A stretch of 36,162 nt of DNA from Saccharofermentans sp. (GCA_024692235.1 JAILMW010000014.1:1-36162), one strand, 5' to 3'. Counted from the stretch's first letter, positions 1-8,584 are shown. Notes: generated from the letters alone by a model not told the origin. Program-made: numbers and translations.

Positions 1-1877
1 CCGTCTATGAGCATAGGAATACTGTCCTCGTAAATACTAAGACTTCCGGAAGTTATCCAATTATCACTATCGAATGGATTTCTATAGTGACATACAAAGA
101 CATCACCCTCTGAGAAAAGAGCATAAGGATCAGGTTCCTCAGCAGGCGTTTCTGTGGGAACAGGACTCGGCAAAGGAATATCCGTAGGTTCAGGTGTAGG
201 AGTTGCCGTGGGCTCAGGTGTGGGCGTAGGCGTACTTGTGGGTACAGGCGTAGCTGTAGGCTCCGGTGTAGGTGTCGGAGTGCTCGTAGGTACGGGTGTA
301 GGAGTAGCCGTAGGGTCAGGTGTGGGCGTAGGCGTACTTGTAGGTACGGGCGTAGCTGTAGGCTCCGGCGTAGGTGTCGCCGTAGGCTCAGGTGTGACTG
401 TTACAGTGTCACTGTCCAGAACAAACTCACCATAAGGGAGGGAAACATATGCCTCGAAGGTATACTCACCCTCTTCTTCAGGAACGAATGAATAAATAAT
501 CGGAGCATTGGGATCTTCAGGGATAGTTACCTCTACTCCCTCTCCGTTAAGTCTGTAAAGAATCTCATATACGTTATCTTCAGGGATTGTGATCTCATAA
601 GATGCAGTCTGGCCAATATATGCCTGACTCTGAAGAGCCCTTACATCTACATCGGGAAGTTCGAATACGAGCTCAAGATCCGAGGGTGCTGCAGTCACAT
701 TAAGGATGGATCCGTTATATGAGAAGCAGTTTGATACGATCCTACCGTTCAATGTTGTATCGTAGGCGTTGATCTCAACCTTACCCTGAGGAGCATAAAG
801 TACTCCCCGGATATTGATCTGGGAACCGTTGATTGTAATATTACCTTCCTGAGAATAGAGAAGGACTCTTCCCGTCACTTCTTCGTCTGCGTTTAGTGTA
901 TCTACGTTATATGTGATATCACCTTTTGCAACGATAACAACATCACCTGTGAAGTTTGTGCCTTCGATAGTGATGGAATCTTCAGTATAGTAGTAACCGT
1001 TTGCTACTACCTGATCCTGAGATACCAATGCCTGAGGATCTATAGCGGGAAGTATCTCTGCCTTTGCAAGGATGCTCTCGGACCAGTCAGGCATCTCAAG
1101 GATAGCAGTATTCTCCTCGATACCTGTAACCTCAGTCATCCAGCTGCTTGTAGTTACTGAACCGCCGGCCCTGATATAACCGTTCATGTAGAGCTCGGAT
1201 CCCTGGTACCATACATTACCGCTTGTATAGATATCGCCTGTTATCTCGGACTTCCAGCCGTAGAAGGAGAAATCTTCGTCAGGACTTCCTGCAAAGATAG
1301 CATACGGGAATACTACCTGCTCCTGAGGTACTTCAGGTGCAGCTTCAGGAGTAGCCTCCGGTGCTGTCTCAACAGTCTCTTCTGTCTCCGTGACCTGAGT
1401 TTCTTCTGTTGTTTCTTCAGCAGTTGCCTCATTAGGATCTACTGAGATGAAAGATATTGTATTAACATCTATGGGAGCAACGGGAGCATTCTCTTCTGCC
1501 GTAGCGATAAGACCGAAGGAATAGCTCTCACCTGCAGGAATAGATACACTACCTGTTATGTGAAGATTCTCGTCTTCTTCGGTAGTGATGTCTGTTGCAT
1601 TCCAGATATTAGCGAGCGTGACATCCTCGAAGTAATCTACTTCAAGTGTCCATGTCGTTATCTCAAACTCAGATACATTAGTAAGTGTGAATTCACCCTG
1701 AGTACTGTTATCCCATGTCGCTGCTTGATCGTATGTGATACTGAGCGGATATGCATCGTACTCACCATGAGTATTCATGTCGGCTCTTATCTCTCGCCAT
1801 GGAAGAGCTCCTATAAAGGATGAGATAATAAGCAAAATAGTAATTAATTGCAGCCTGCGGCTGAATCTGTTAGCCAT
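1..1877 (-). CDS. Large secreted surface protein, CBM2-like plus Thr/Pro linker (partial, 3' end outside window)
   Basis: About 625 codons are open from an ATG at 1877 to the left edge; the rest lies outside. A GGGGG-rich ribosome site precedes the start. Residues about 8-27 form a hydrophobic signal segment after a basic start (MANRFSRR). Residues about 40-130 resemble a family 2 carbohydrate-binding module: a Trp in TWDNS, the [17 protein letters not shown] stretch, a third Trp in NIWNAT, and [10 protein letters not shown] near the end. An acidic Thr/Glu/Pro linker follows (about 145-190). Next is a region of repeated short beta motifs ([29 protein letters not shown]) like surface beta-helix proteins, then an Ig-like stretch and a long Thr/Pro linker. 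The part after the linker ([16 protein letters not shown]) is unassigned. It probably acts at the cell surface, perhaps binding polysaccharide; that role is inferred. Confidence 0.7.
   Translation of the reverse strand, partial: MANRFSRRLQLITILLIISSFIGALPWREIRADMNTHGEYDAYPLSITYDQAATWDNSTQGEFTLTNVSEFEITTWTLEVDYFEDVTLANIWNATDITTEEDENLHITGSVSIPAGESYSFGLIATAEENAPVAPIDVNTISFISVDPNEATAEETTEETQVTETEETVETAPEATPEAAPEVPQEQVVFPYAIFAGSPDEDFSFYGWKSEITGDIYTSGNVWYQGSELYMNGYIRAGGSVTTSSWMTEVTGIEENTAILEMPDWSESILAKAEILPAIDPQALVSQDQVVANGYYYTEDSITIEGTNFTGDVVIVAKGDITYNVDTLNADEEVTGRVLLYSQEGNITINGSQINIRGVLYAPQGKVEINAYDTTLNGRIVSNCFSYNGSILNVTAAPSDLELVFELPDVDVRALQSQAYIGQTASYEITIPEDNVYEILYRLNGEGVEVTIPEDPNAPIIYSFVPEEEGEYTFEAYVSLPYGEFVLDSDTVTVTPEPTATPTPEPTATPVPTSTPTPTPDPTATPTPVPTSTPTPTPEPTATPVPTSTPTPTPEPTATPTPEPTDIPLPSPVPTETPAEEPDPYALFSEGDVFVCHYRNPFDSDNWITSGSLSIYEDSIPMLID
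145..405. repeat. Degenerate tandem repeat coding a Thr/Pro linker
   Basis: A run of related 6-18 base units (variants of gtaggtgtaggcgta on the + strand) reads on the - strand as alternating [18 protein letters not shown] and PDPTATPTP blocks inside the surface protein. Units differ by single bases, so this is an old or actively recombining minisatellite. Linkers of this type separate domains of clostridial cell-surface and cellulolytic proteins and are often glycosylated. Confidence 0.85.
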
Positions 1878-2061
1878 AACGATAACCCCCGTTTGTTACC
1901 TCTAGATTACAAAAACCAGAATATTTTAAGCATTACATAGAAGCATGTCTATACAAAAATCTTGATAACTCTGACACACAATTAATAAAGACTTTACATC
2001 AGTGTCCTTAGGCTGTGCTAGAATCAAGTTATCAGATTCTTTTTATATTCGGGAGGCTGGT
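1878..2061. promoter_or_regulatory. Divergent intergenic region with extended -10
   Basis: The gap between the surface-protein gene (-) and the diguanylate cyclase gene (+). An extended -10, TGCTAGAAT, lies at 2016-2024 on the + strand, with no well-spaced -35 (a TTTACA at 1993-1998 is 20 bases away). It predicts transcription from about 2031, downstream of the only GTG that could start the cyclase (2002). No clear promoter was recognised for the - strand gene. Confidence 0.4.
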
Positions 2062-2064
2062 ATT
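2051..2064 (+). promoter_or_regulatory. Ribosome binding site deciding an ATT start
   Basis: GGGAGG at 2051-2056 is followed after five bases by ATT at 2062-2064, in frame with the cyclase. The alternative GTG at 2002 has no Shine-Dalgarno sequence and lies upstream of the predicted transcript start. The TTG one base later (2063) has workable spacing but is in the wrong frame. Confidence 0.5.
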
Positions 2065-3468
2065 GACTTTAACGAATTCGCTAATAAGATCGATCCCATG
2101 ACTTGTGTTATTTCCGTTGAATCAAAGGATGGAAAGTCCTACGGAGACATTAGGATCGTTACCGGCAATAAAGCCTATATCGATTCCATCGAGATAGTCG
2201 ACGAGAATGCTCCCGCCATGCTCACATCGAAGTTCGTTCCCAACAGTCTTTATCAGAATTACTTCCCTAAGGATCTGAATTTTGAATACTTCTGCTTCAG
2301 AGCCGCAGTATTAAAGCAGCCCATGCATACTTTCGTCCATCCCGAGAGATACGATTTCTGGTTCGATATTACTATGCTCCCCTTAGGAAGCGAAGGCGAT
2401 ATTCACTACTGCACATATACACAGGTACTTACCAAAGAGGCTGATGCCGAACAGATGAGCAACATCTCATCCTCTACGGCTACATCTGTCCTTAACACAT
2501 GTATTAAGCTTAGAGGAACCAAAGATTTCCAAGCTACAATGGGCGACGTCATATCCGACATAAGGAAGATCTGCGATGCCGAATCCTGTGTAATCCTTCT
2601 TACCGACGAACATAAGAGAGAATGCAGTGTTCTTTGCGAAGCAATAAAAGAGACATCCAATCTTCCCAGCATGGAAGAAGTTGTCGACGAGAACTTCTAC
2701 GACATAACCGAGATATGGAACGATATGATCGGCGGCAGCAACGGCCTTATCGTAAAGAACGATCAGGACATGGAATATGTCCATAAAAAGAATCCCGATT
2801 GGTATGCATCCCTTCAAAATGCCGGAGTCGACAGTATAGTTCCCTTCCCACTTAAGAGCAACGATGAGATATTAGGCTATATCTGGGCAAGTAATTTCGA
2901 TACCGAGAATACGGTCAAGATCAAGGAAGTAATCGAACTTACCATATTCTTCATCGCATCTGAACTCGATAACTTCATGCTACTGGATAAGCTTCGCGTC
3001 TTAAGTACCATGGATATGTTGACCGGAGTCCTTAACAGAAACGAGATGAACAACAAGGTCGACAGCATGAGAAAGGAAGGCGCAGAGCTCGTTAAGGATA
3101 TAGGTGTTGTATTTGCAGATCTTAACGGTCTTAAAAGAGTCAACGATAACGAAGGACATGCCGCAGGAGATCTGCTCCTTAAGAATGGTGCTATCGTGCT
3201 TCAGAACGCATTCATAGGCGATGTTATCTTCAGAGCAGGCGGCGATGAGTTCATGATCATCCTTACGGAAACTACAGAAGAAGATATCAAGACTAAGTGC
3301 GCCAAGGTAAAGGAGCTCTCAAAGAATTACGATAACGTCTCTTTTGCCCTGGGTTACTCCTACAGCAAGGATTCATCTAATATCACGGATGATCTAAAGC
3401 ATGCAGACGAGCGGATGTACGAAGACAAAGCTGCGTTCTACAAAGAACATCCCGAACTTAAGAGATAA
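2062..3468 (+). CDS. Soluble diguanylate cyclase (PAS-like, GAF-like, GGDEF)
   Basis: Predicted to make cyclic di-GMP from two GTP in the cytoplasm. With the ATT start the protein has 468 residues. An N-terminal PAS-like part (about 1-125), a GAF-like part (about 165-305) and a GGDEF domain (about 315-465) can be traced. The active-site motif is intact (FRAGGDEFMIIL), as is the metal-binding segment FADLNGLKRVND. The inhibitory RxxD site that normally sits just upstream reads FIGD, so product inhibition is probably missing. No transmembrane segment is seen, so the signal is likely cytoplasmic. The ORF can be extended in frame to a GTG at 2002 (488 residues), but that start lacks a ribosome site. 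The gene stands alone and ends at a strong palindromic terminator. Confidence 0.85.
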   Translation: MDFNEFANKIDPMTCVISVESKDGKSYGDIRIVTGNKAYIDSIEIVDENAPAMLTSKFVPNSLYQNYFPKDLNFEYFCFRAAVLKQPMHTFVHPERYDFWFDITMLPLGSEGDIHYCTYTQVLTKEADAEQMSNISSSTATSVLNTCIKLRGTKDFQATMGDVISDIRKICDAESCVILLTDEHKRECSVLCEAIKETSNLPSMEEVVDENFYDITEIWNDMIGGSNGLIVKNDQDMEYVHKKNPDWYASLQNAGVDSIVPFPLKSNDEILGYIWASNFDTENTVKIKEVIELTIFFIASELDNFMLLDKLRVLSTMDMLTGVLNRNEMNNKVDSMRKEGAELVKDIGVVFADLNGLKRVNDNEGHAAGDLLLKNGAIVLQNAFIGDVIFRAGGDEFMIILTETTEEDIKTKCAKVKELSKNYDNVSFALGYSYSKDSSNITDDLKHADERMYEDKAAFYKEHPELKR

Positions 3469-3472
3469 CAGT

Positions 3473-3496
3473 AAAGGCGTCGGATCCGACGCCTTT
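3473..3496. terminator. Bidirectional terminator (24-base palindrome)
   Basis: A perfect palindrome, AAAGGCGTCGG facing CCGACGCCTTT, lies between the convergent cyclase and hypothetical genes, with A and T tracts built into the stem ends. It can end transcripts from both sides. Confidence 0.8.
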
Positions 3497-3498
3497 AT

Positions 3499-3915
3499 TC
3501 ATTCATTCTCTTTAACATAGGAAAAACCCGATTTCATATAACGATCGAACTTTTCTATTTCATCCAGGATCTGAGATCTGTCAAAAGCCTTAGTCCATAC
3601 AGGCTCGTCATCGCGCGTGTATGTGATCTCCATATGCGATCCGTCAGTATTCTTAAAGATAAGATTCAATCTGTTGGGAGTACAAAAGAAACACTTTTTC
3701 GACTCACCTTCAGCTAAACCGGCGACACGATCCAGTGAATACATCCACCCGATTATTTCTTCATCAAGGAAATCCAAAGGAAGCGGCCAATACATAGGGT
3801 CATTTCCAATAATCTCTCCTTCTGTCTCAAACCAGAGATATCCGTACAGACCATCACCTGTAGCGAGATACTCTTTAACATCATTGTAGCTGATAAGATA
3901 TCTGATCCTGAACAC
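3499..3915 (-). CDS. Hypothetical protein, 138 aa
   Basis: I do not recognise this protein. The start chosen is a GTG at 3915, preceded by AAGGAGG with a gap of about eight bases, giving MFRIRYLISYNDVKEYL. A longer frame to 4104 overlaps asd and its terminator and is not credible. The product is acidic and soluble, with several aromatic residues (YLWFETEGE, MYWPLPLDF) and no signal peptide or membrane segment. It may be a small stand-alone fold of the kind annotated as a domain of unknown function. It is separated from asd by a terminator, so it is probably transcribed alone. Confidence 0.65.
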   Translation of the reverse strand: MFRIRYLISYNDVKEYLATGDGLYGYLWFETEGEIIGNDPMYWPLPLDFLDEEIIGWMYSLDRVAGLAEGESKKCFFCTPNRLNLIFKNTDGSHMEITYTRDDEPVWTKAFDRSQILDEIEKFDRYMKSGFSYVKENE

Positions 3916-3954
3916 TTCCCTGCCTCCTTGTATGAACATAATGATTATATACAA

Positions 3955-3987
3955 AAACAGTCCCGAGAAAGCATCTCGAGACTGTTT
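3955..3987 (-). terminator. Rho-independent terminator of asd
   Basis: On the - strand, ACAGTCTCGAG and CTCGGGACTGT form a hairpin about 20 bases past the asd stop codon, followed by TTTTTG. Confidence 0.8.
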
Positions 3988-4007
3988 TATTATGTGTCTT
4001 TTTACTC

Positions 4008-5096
4008 TTATGCCTTGGGAGCGATGTAACCCTTCTTTGCAAGGAGCTCGGCTGTAAGCATTCCGCCGCCTGCTGCACCACGAAGAGTATTGTGCGAAAG
4101 GCATGTGAACTTATAGTCGAAGATATTATCTTCTCTAAGTCTTGCTACTGATACGCCCATACCGTTCTCGTAGTATGCATCGAGTGCAGGCTGAGGTCGG
4201 TTGTCATCTTCAATGTACTGAAGGAAATGCTTGGGAGCAGAAGGAAGCTCAAGACGCTGTGCCTCACCTTCGTATTCCTTCCAAGCCTTGATCATCTCAT
4301 CCATAGAAGGCTTGTTCTCGAAAGATACGCTTACTGCAGCAGTATGTCCTTCCTGAACAGCAACTCTGTAGCACTGAGCGGAGATAACAGGATTCTTAGC
4401 AAGCTCGATATGGTCACCTGCGAACTGACCCCATACCTTCAGGGGCTCCTTCTCGGACTTCTCTTCCTCACCGCCGATATAAGGGATAAGGTTACCTACC
4501 ATCTCGGGCCAATCCTTGAATGTCTTACCTGCACCGGAGATAGCCTGATATGTGCATACACTTATCTGCTTGATACCGTTCTTAAGGAAAGGTGTAAGAG
4601 CGGGAACGTAGCTCTGGATGGAGCAGTTAGGCTTAACTGCGATAAAACCTCTCTTTGTTCCGAGTCTCTTCCTCTGTGCTTCGATAAGCTCTGCGTGGTC
4701 TGCATTGATCTCAGGGATGATCATGGGAACATCCTCAGTCCATCTGTGAGCGGAGTTGTTGGAGACAACGGGTGTCTCTGTCTTTGCGATCCTCTCCTCA
4801 AGAGCTCTGATCTCATCCTTCTTCATGTCTACTGCGCAGAAAGTAAAGTCTACCTGCTCGCAGAAGTTCTCGATATCGTCTGAACTGTATACGATCATCT
4901 TCTTAACATATTCGGGCATGGGTGCGTCGATCTTCCATCTGTCACCGCATGCTTCTTCGTAAGTCTTACCGGCAGACTTGGGAGATGCGCATACCGCTAC
5001 ACACTCAAACCAAGGGTGGTTCTCAAGAAGTGAGATAAATCTCTGTCCCACATATCCTGTTGCACCGATAACACCGGCTCTGATCTTCTTTTCCAT
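4008..5096 (-). CDS. asd: Aspartate-semialdehyde dehydrogenase
   Basis: Reduces L-4-aspartyl phosphate to L-aspartate 4-semialdehyde with NADPH, the branch point to lysine/diaminopimelate, threonine and methionine. The 362-residue protein starts with the dinucleotide-binding loop GVIGATGYVGQRF (8-20). It has the catalytic cysteine in VKPNCSIQS (Cys158), the glycine turn AISGAGKTF (185-193) and the active-site His in QEGHTAAV (His251). These features and the length fit the archaeal/fungal-like subfamily (TIGR00978-type) rather than the E. coli type; that subfamily call is from memory. AGGAG lies a suitable distance before the ATG. It appears monocistronic, with its own terminator and a divergent upstream region. 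It supplies diaminopimelate precursor for the wall genes nearby. Confidence 0.95.
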   Translation of the reverse strand: MEKKIRAGVIGATGYVGQRFISLLENHPWFECVAVCASPKSAGKTYEEACGDRWKIDAPMPEYVKKMIVYSSDDIENFCEQVDFTFCAVDMKKDEIRALEERIAKTETPVVSNNSAHRWTEDVPMIIPEINADHAELIEAQRKRLGTKRGFIAVKPNCSIQSYVPALTPFLKNGIKQISVCTYQAISGAGKTFKDWPEMVGNLIPYIGGEEEKSEKEPLKVWGQFAGDHIELAKNPVISAQCYRVAVQEGHTAAVSVSFENKPSMDEMIKAWKEYEGEAQRLELPSAPKHFLQYIEDDNRPQPALDAYYENGMGVSVARLREDNIFDYKFTCLSHNTLRGAAGGGMLTAELLAKKGYIAPKA

Positions 5097-5265
5097 TGTA
5101 ATTCTCCTGTTCCAACCGCCACCTCAATGTCTTTCTGTGACGGACATTTGTTTTTCTCGTGTGTACAATACTAACACAACGACTTTTTATGAGCAACCCT
5201 ATTATTACAAAAATATAAGTTCCTAATATGCTAAAATATAGACAAATTAACAAAGAGGCATAAAG
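5097..5265. promoter_or_regulatory. Divergent promoter region of asd and the recombinase gene
   Basis: For asd (-): TTGCTC (5191-5196), 17 bases, TAGTAT (5168-5173) with TG one base upstream, leaving a leader of about 65 bases. For the recombinase (+): an extended -10, TGCTAAAAT (5229-5237), and AAAGAGG (5252-5258) before its ATG. Both are assigned by eye; the -35 elements are weak. Confidence 0.45.
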
Positions 5266-6237
5266 ATGACTGAAGTATTCCCCGTTCTGGACCAATATTC
5301 CAATTATATGCTGGCCGTATTAGGCCGTGCAGAGCTTACCGTAACGGAATATAAGTACGACATCATATGCTTCTTCCGATTCTGGAAAAGAGACCACGGC
5401 AAGGTCCCTAAGGACACTCCTATAGATCAGATCGATATCTCTGATATCACCGTTAAGGATATAGGGCGCGTATCTACGGACGATCTTCTCGTATTTCTTA
5501 TCTGGCTTAACAGAGAAAAGCAGCTCTCTAACTCATCAAGAGCAAGAAGGATAGCTTCCTTAAAGAGCTTCTTTAAGTATTGTCACAGCAAGAAACACCT
5601 TATCGATTCTAATCCCGCTTATGATCTGGAGACCCCTAAGATCGGTAAGCGTAATCCCAAGTACTTAACTCTTGAGCAGAGCACTGAGCTTTTGCAGACT
5701 GCTTTCGATGCTCCTACTGAATCTAATGAGAGAGATTACTGCATGCTTACGTTGTTTCTTAACTGCGGCATGAGATTAAGTGAGCTTCGAGGGATCGATA
5801 TAGACGACATCCACGATACTGTTCTGACTGTTATAGGTAAAGGTAATAAAGAAAGAACGATATACCTTAATAAGGCATGTCTTGATGCTATAAAAGACTG
5901 GATGAGAGTCAGATCTAATATAAAGATCAAGCCTTCTCACAGTAAAGCTTTATTTGTATCCAAGAGAGGCACAAGAATCTCTGATGACATGATACAGATA
6001 TCCATTAAAAGGCTTATGGCTCAGGCAGGAATTGACACTAAAGTTTATTCAGTACATAAACTTCGCCATACCGCTGCTACACTTATGTATAAATACGGAC
6101 ATGTTGATATAAGAAACCTTCAGCAGATACTTGGACATCAGAGCGTGTCTACCACTCAGATATATACGCATGTAGATGACGAACAGCTTCAAAAGGCAAT
6201 AGATTCCAATCCTCTGGCAGGATTTAAGCCCGATTAA
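5266..6237 (+). CDS. Tyrosine recombinase, XerC/XerD-like
   Basis: Site-specific DNA strand exchange enzyme, 323 residues, the usual Xer length. Residues about 10-110 form the SAM-like core-binding domain, and 130-315 the catalytic domain. Active-site residues are all present: Arg170 (GMRLSEL), Lys near 195 (GKGNKER), His264 and Arg267 (HKLRHT), His291 (LGHQS) and nucleophile Tyr300 (TQIYTHV). AAAGAGG lies seven bases before the ATG. It is followed after 20 bases by the lactate dehydrogenase gene on the same strand. No integrase companions, attachment repeats or phage genes are near, so a housekeeping chromosome-dimer resolution role is the simplest reading. Which of xerC, xerD or xerS it is cannot be told here. 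Confidence 0.9.
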   Translation: MTEVFPVLDQYSNYMLAVLGRAELTVTEYKYDIICFFRFWKRDHGKVPKDTPIDQIDISDITVKDIGRVSTDDLLVFLIWLNREKQLSNSSRARRIASLKSFFKYCHSKKHLIDSNPAYDLETPKIGKRNPKYLTLEQSTELLQTAFDAPTESNERDYCMLTLFLNCGMRLSELRGIDIDDIHDTVLTVIGKGNKERTIYLNKACLDAIKDWMRVRSNIKIKPSHSKALFVSKRGTRISDDMIQISIKRLMAQAGIDTKVYSVHKLRHTAATLMYKYGHVDIRNLQQILGHQSVSTTQIYTHVDDEQLQKAIDSNPLAGFKPD

Positions 6238-6257
6238 TATATTCAGGAGGACCACAT

Positions 6258-7238
6258 ATGAGACTTGCATTTTTTGACACTAAGCCCTACGACAGAGAAG
6301 TATTCGAACCTGCTTTGCAAGATGCAGGCATAGAAACGGTCTTTTACGATACAAGGATATGCGAAGATGACTGTATCCTTGCACAAGGCTGCGACGCCGT
6401 ATGTGTATTCGTTAACGATGACGTTAACAGTAAAGTTATAGATACTCTCGCAGAATACGGAATTAAGGTCATTGCCTTAAGATGCGCAGGATTTAATAAT
6501 GTGGACTATAAGTATGCCGCCACGAAAGGCATCAAGGTAGTTCGTGTTCCCGCCTACTCTCCTTATGCCGTTGCGGAGCATGCCATGGCGCTCCTTCAGA
6601 CATTGAACCGCAAGATACATAAGGCATATATAAGGACTCGTGACTTTAACTTTTCGCTCAACGGACTTACCGGATTCGACCTTCACGGCAAGACTGTCGG
6701 TGTTATCGGTACCGGTAAGATCGGCCGCGTATTTATCGATATCTGTAAAGGATTCGGAATGAAGGTCATAGCTTACGATAAGTTCCCTGCCGCCGATTCC
6801 GGAATAGATTACAGATCTCTTGAAGAGATCTACAAGGAAGCTGATATCATATCCTTCCACTGCCCTCTCACGGAAGAAACTCTTCATATGTTCAACAGAG
6901 GAACCATAAACAGAGTCAAGGAAGGCGTTGTCATCATAAATACTTCCCGTGGTGCTCTTATAGATGCCGAGGCACTGCTTCTCGGTATCCGCGAACGTAA
7001 GATCGGCGGAGCATGCCTTGATGTATACGAAGAGGAAGCAGGATATTTCTACGAAGATCAGTCCGGAAAGATCATTGACGACGATACATTAAGCAGACTT
7101 ATATCAATGCCTAATGTAATAGTTACTTCTCACCAGGCTTTCTTAACGAGAGAAGCCCTTGCCAATATCGCATCTACAACGGTTCAGAACCTTATAGATA
7201 TCGAGAGCAAGGGCAACTCCGAGAATGAAGTTAAGTAA
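6258..7238 (+). CDS. ldhA: D-lactate dehydrogenase (D-2-hydroxyacid dehydrogenase)
   Basis: Reduces pyruvate to D-lactate with NADH, regenerating NAD+ in fermentation. The 326-residue protein has the Rossmann loop VIGTGKIGRVF (Gly151, Gly153, Gly156) and the catalytic set Arg231 (NTSRGAL), Glu260 (DVYEEE) and His292 (SHQAFLT). The acidic helix DVYEEEAGYFYEDQSG and SHQAFLTREAL are typical of the LdhA/VanH branch rather than of phosphoglycerate or glycerate dehydrogenases. AGGAGG stands about seven bases before the ATG. It probably shares a transcript with the recombinase upstream. It ends only two bases from the convergent NlpC gene, with no terminator between. A larC gene lies about 20 kb away in the window. 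Confidence 0.9.
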   Translation: MRLAFFDTKPYDREVFEPALQDAGIETVFYDTRICEDDCILAQGCDAVCVFVNDDVNSKVIDTLAEYGIKVIALRCAGFNNVDYKYAATKGIKVVRVPAYSPYAVAEHAMALLQTLNRKIHKAYIRTRDFNFSLNGLTGFDLHGKTVGVIGTGKIGRVFIDICKGFGMKVIAYDKFPAADSGIDYRSLEEIYKEADIISFHCPLTEETLHMFNRGTINRVKEGVVIINTSRGALIDAEALLLGIRERKIGGACLDVYEEEAGYFYEDQSGKIIDDDTLSRLISMPNVIVTSHQAFLTREALANIASTTVQNLIDIESKGNSENEVK

Positions 7239-7240
7239 GA

Positions 7241-7933
7241 TCAGTTAAAGATCCTTCTGACTGTAAGAATGGGGTGAAGATCAAGAGAACCGTAGATAAC
7301 ACCTTCGTTCTCGCCTCTGGCATCTACCATCATGCCGTCACCTATATATATGCCTACATGGCCACAAGATCCGCCCTGATTATCCCAGCAGATGATATCG
7401 CCGGGGCGGATATCTTCTACGCTGACTTCCTCACCTACATTACAAAGTGAATAGGAAGAATGAGGAAGATCTATTCCCATCTGTGCGTAGCAATATACTA
7501 CAAGTCCTGAACAATCTACAGCGGATTCACTTGCACCGGCATACTGATAAGGTGTGCCGACCATGCTCTCCGCGATATCAGCGATCATCTGTCCCTGCTC
7601 TTCGGGAGTTGGTTCTGCCTCTGATACTTCATCTTCCTGAACTTCAGTCTCATCAGATCTCGGATCGATGAGCTTACTGTTGTAATAGATCCTTGTAGCA
7701 TCCTTGGAGATAATTACATCCGTATCTATGGGATTGATCTCGACTTCAGGAGCCGGAGTATGATTACAAGGGATAAGACTGCTTATATCTGCTATCTCAT
7801 AACAAGTCTTTGTCTCAGGCTCTTCACTTATCGAATCCTGCTGAAGGACGGGACTGTACATATTTGAGATCGATACTACTATACACATCAAAGTCGTTAC
7901 CGTATTAGTCAGGATCGTTTTTCTTTCTAACAT
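7241..7933 (-). CDS. NlpC/P60 cell-wall endopeptidase
   Basis: A probable gamma-D-glutamyl-diamino acid endopeptidase cutting peptidoglycan stem peptides outside the cell. The C-terminal domain (about residues 115-230) carries the catalytic cysteine in AVDCSGLVVYC and the His in CGHVGIYIGDG. The N-terminus has one hydrophobic segment (about 7-25) that may be a signal peptide or a membrane anchor, followed by an acidic spacer of about 80 residues. Start: the ATG at 7933 is preferred because GTAGGTG lies just upstream; a GTG six bases earlier (7939) is possible. The 3' end faces ldhA with two bases between them, so the transcripts must overlap or be shaped post-transcriptionally. No SH3 or other wall-binding domain is visible. 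Confidence 0.85.
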   Translation of the reverse strand: MLERKTILTNTVTTLMCIVVSISNMYSPVLQQDSISEEPETKTCYEIADISSLIPCNHTPAPEVEINPIDTDVIISKDATRIYYNSKLIDPRSDETEVQEDEVSEAEPTPEEQGQMIADIAESMVGTPYQYAGASESAVDCSGLVVYCYAQMGIDLPHSSYSLCNVGEEVSVEDIRPGDIICWDNQGGSCGHVGIYIGDGMMVDARGENEGVIYGSLDLHPILTVRRIFN

Positions 7934-8092
7934 AAACACCTACTGCATTTCTTTTTTTCATATCAAATTTGACATGTGTCAGATACTACACGAAGAAAAT
8001 GAGGCGTTTTGGGGATTGGAGGGGCAAAAGATCGGCAAAAATGTGTTGGTTTGATAAACAAAGTATCCACTCAAATCGTTGTGTTGCAAGGC
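7934..8092. other. Intergenic spacer upstream of the NlpC gene
   Basis: About 160 bases. A short dyad, GACATGTGTC, lies at about 7970-7980, and a direct repeat (GGCAAAA, GATC, GGCAAAA) near 8020-8040. On the - strand TGTAGTAT could be an extended -10 for the NlpC gene. No convincing terminator for the upstream kinase gene was seen. Confidence 0.3.
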
Positions 8093-8584
8093 TTAGAGCG
8101 ACTTTAGTATAAGATCTGCAACCTCCTCGGTTTCCATGCAGGTGGTGTCTATAACGTTATCTTTTGATCTGAAATCATCAAGGGATCTGAGACTTACGGA
8201 GAGCCATTCTTCTGTCCTCCAGGGACAAATCTTATCTTCTTCCCACTGCTTTCGAAGCTGCTCTTCCGAGCATACGAGTGTAAATACGGAAGGTTCCATA
8301 TCAAGATCTCTTATTTCCTGTATAAGTTGTCCAATTACCTTGTCGTCATCTATAAGCCATGAGACTACAGCCATATTGCATGAAGAACAGTCTCTGTAGT
8401 TCCCAAGCATATGAAGGATATTATCGACAGCCATAGTTCTGGTCTCGCTGTTACCTACGAAAGGATGCAGATCCATGCACCAGTCACCGTCAATATAAGC
8501 GGTACCCTTGATCCTGTCAGCAATAAGATTACCGACTGTCGTCTTACCCACTCCCATAGGCCCGTTTAGGATGATAACCTTCAT
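8093..8584 (-). CDS. P-loop kinase of the shikimate/gluconate-kinase-like AAA group
   Basis: A 163-residue nucleotide-binding protein with a clear Walker A motif (ILNGPMGVGKTTVGN, about 6-20) directly after the start. An acidic YIDGDWCMDLHPF segment follows, where small kinases bind the acceptor. The DKICPWRTEEW region could be the lid. Size and layout fit small-molecule or nucleotide kinases; the substrate is unknown. Start: the ATG at 8584 overlaps the stop of the upstream fusion gene by ATGA, and AGGA lies before it. A frame starting four codons earlier is less likely. The overlap implies translational coupling with the 2H-protease gene, so a shared process is plausible. Confidence 0.75.
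   Translation of the reverse strand: MKVIILNGPMGVGKTTVGNLIADRIKGTAYIDGDWCMDLHPFVGNSETRTMAVDNILHMLGNYRDCSSCNMAVVSWLIDDDKVIGQLIQEIRDLDMEPSVFTLVCSEEQLRKQWEEDKICPWRTEEWLSVSLRSLDDFRSKDNVIDTTCMETEEVADLILKSL

Noticed and set aside
154..435. A + strand frame of Gly/Val repeats
   Set aside because: It is the complement of the Thr/Pro-coding repeat in the surface protein, which has a clear domain context.
3915..4104. Longer N-terminus of the 138-residue hypothetical
   Set aside because: It would cross the asd terminator and asd coding end; the GTG at 3915 has an excellent ribosome site.
4227..4883. A 218-codon + strand frame
   Set aside because: It lies wholly inside asd on the other strand, has no ribosome site and no family features.
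5266..6237. Recombinase as marker of an integrated element
   Set aside because: No attachment repeats, phage or conjugation genes, and neighbours are housekeeping genes; a Xer role fits better.
7968..7984. Palindrome around GACATGTGTC as an operator
   Set aside because: It is short, not tied to a convincing promoter, and expected by chance at this frequency.
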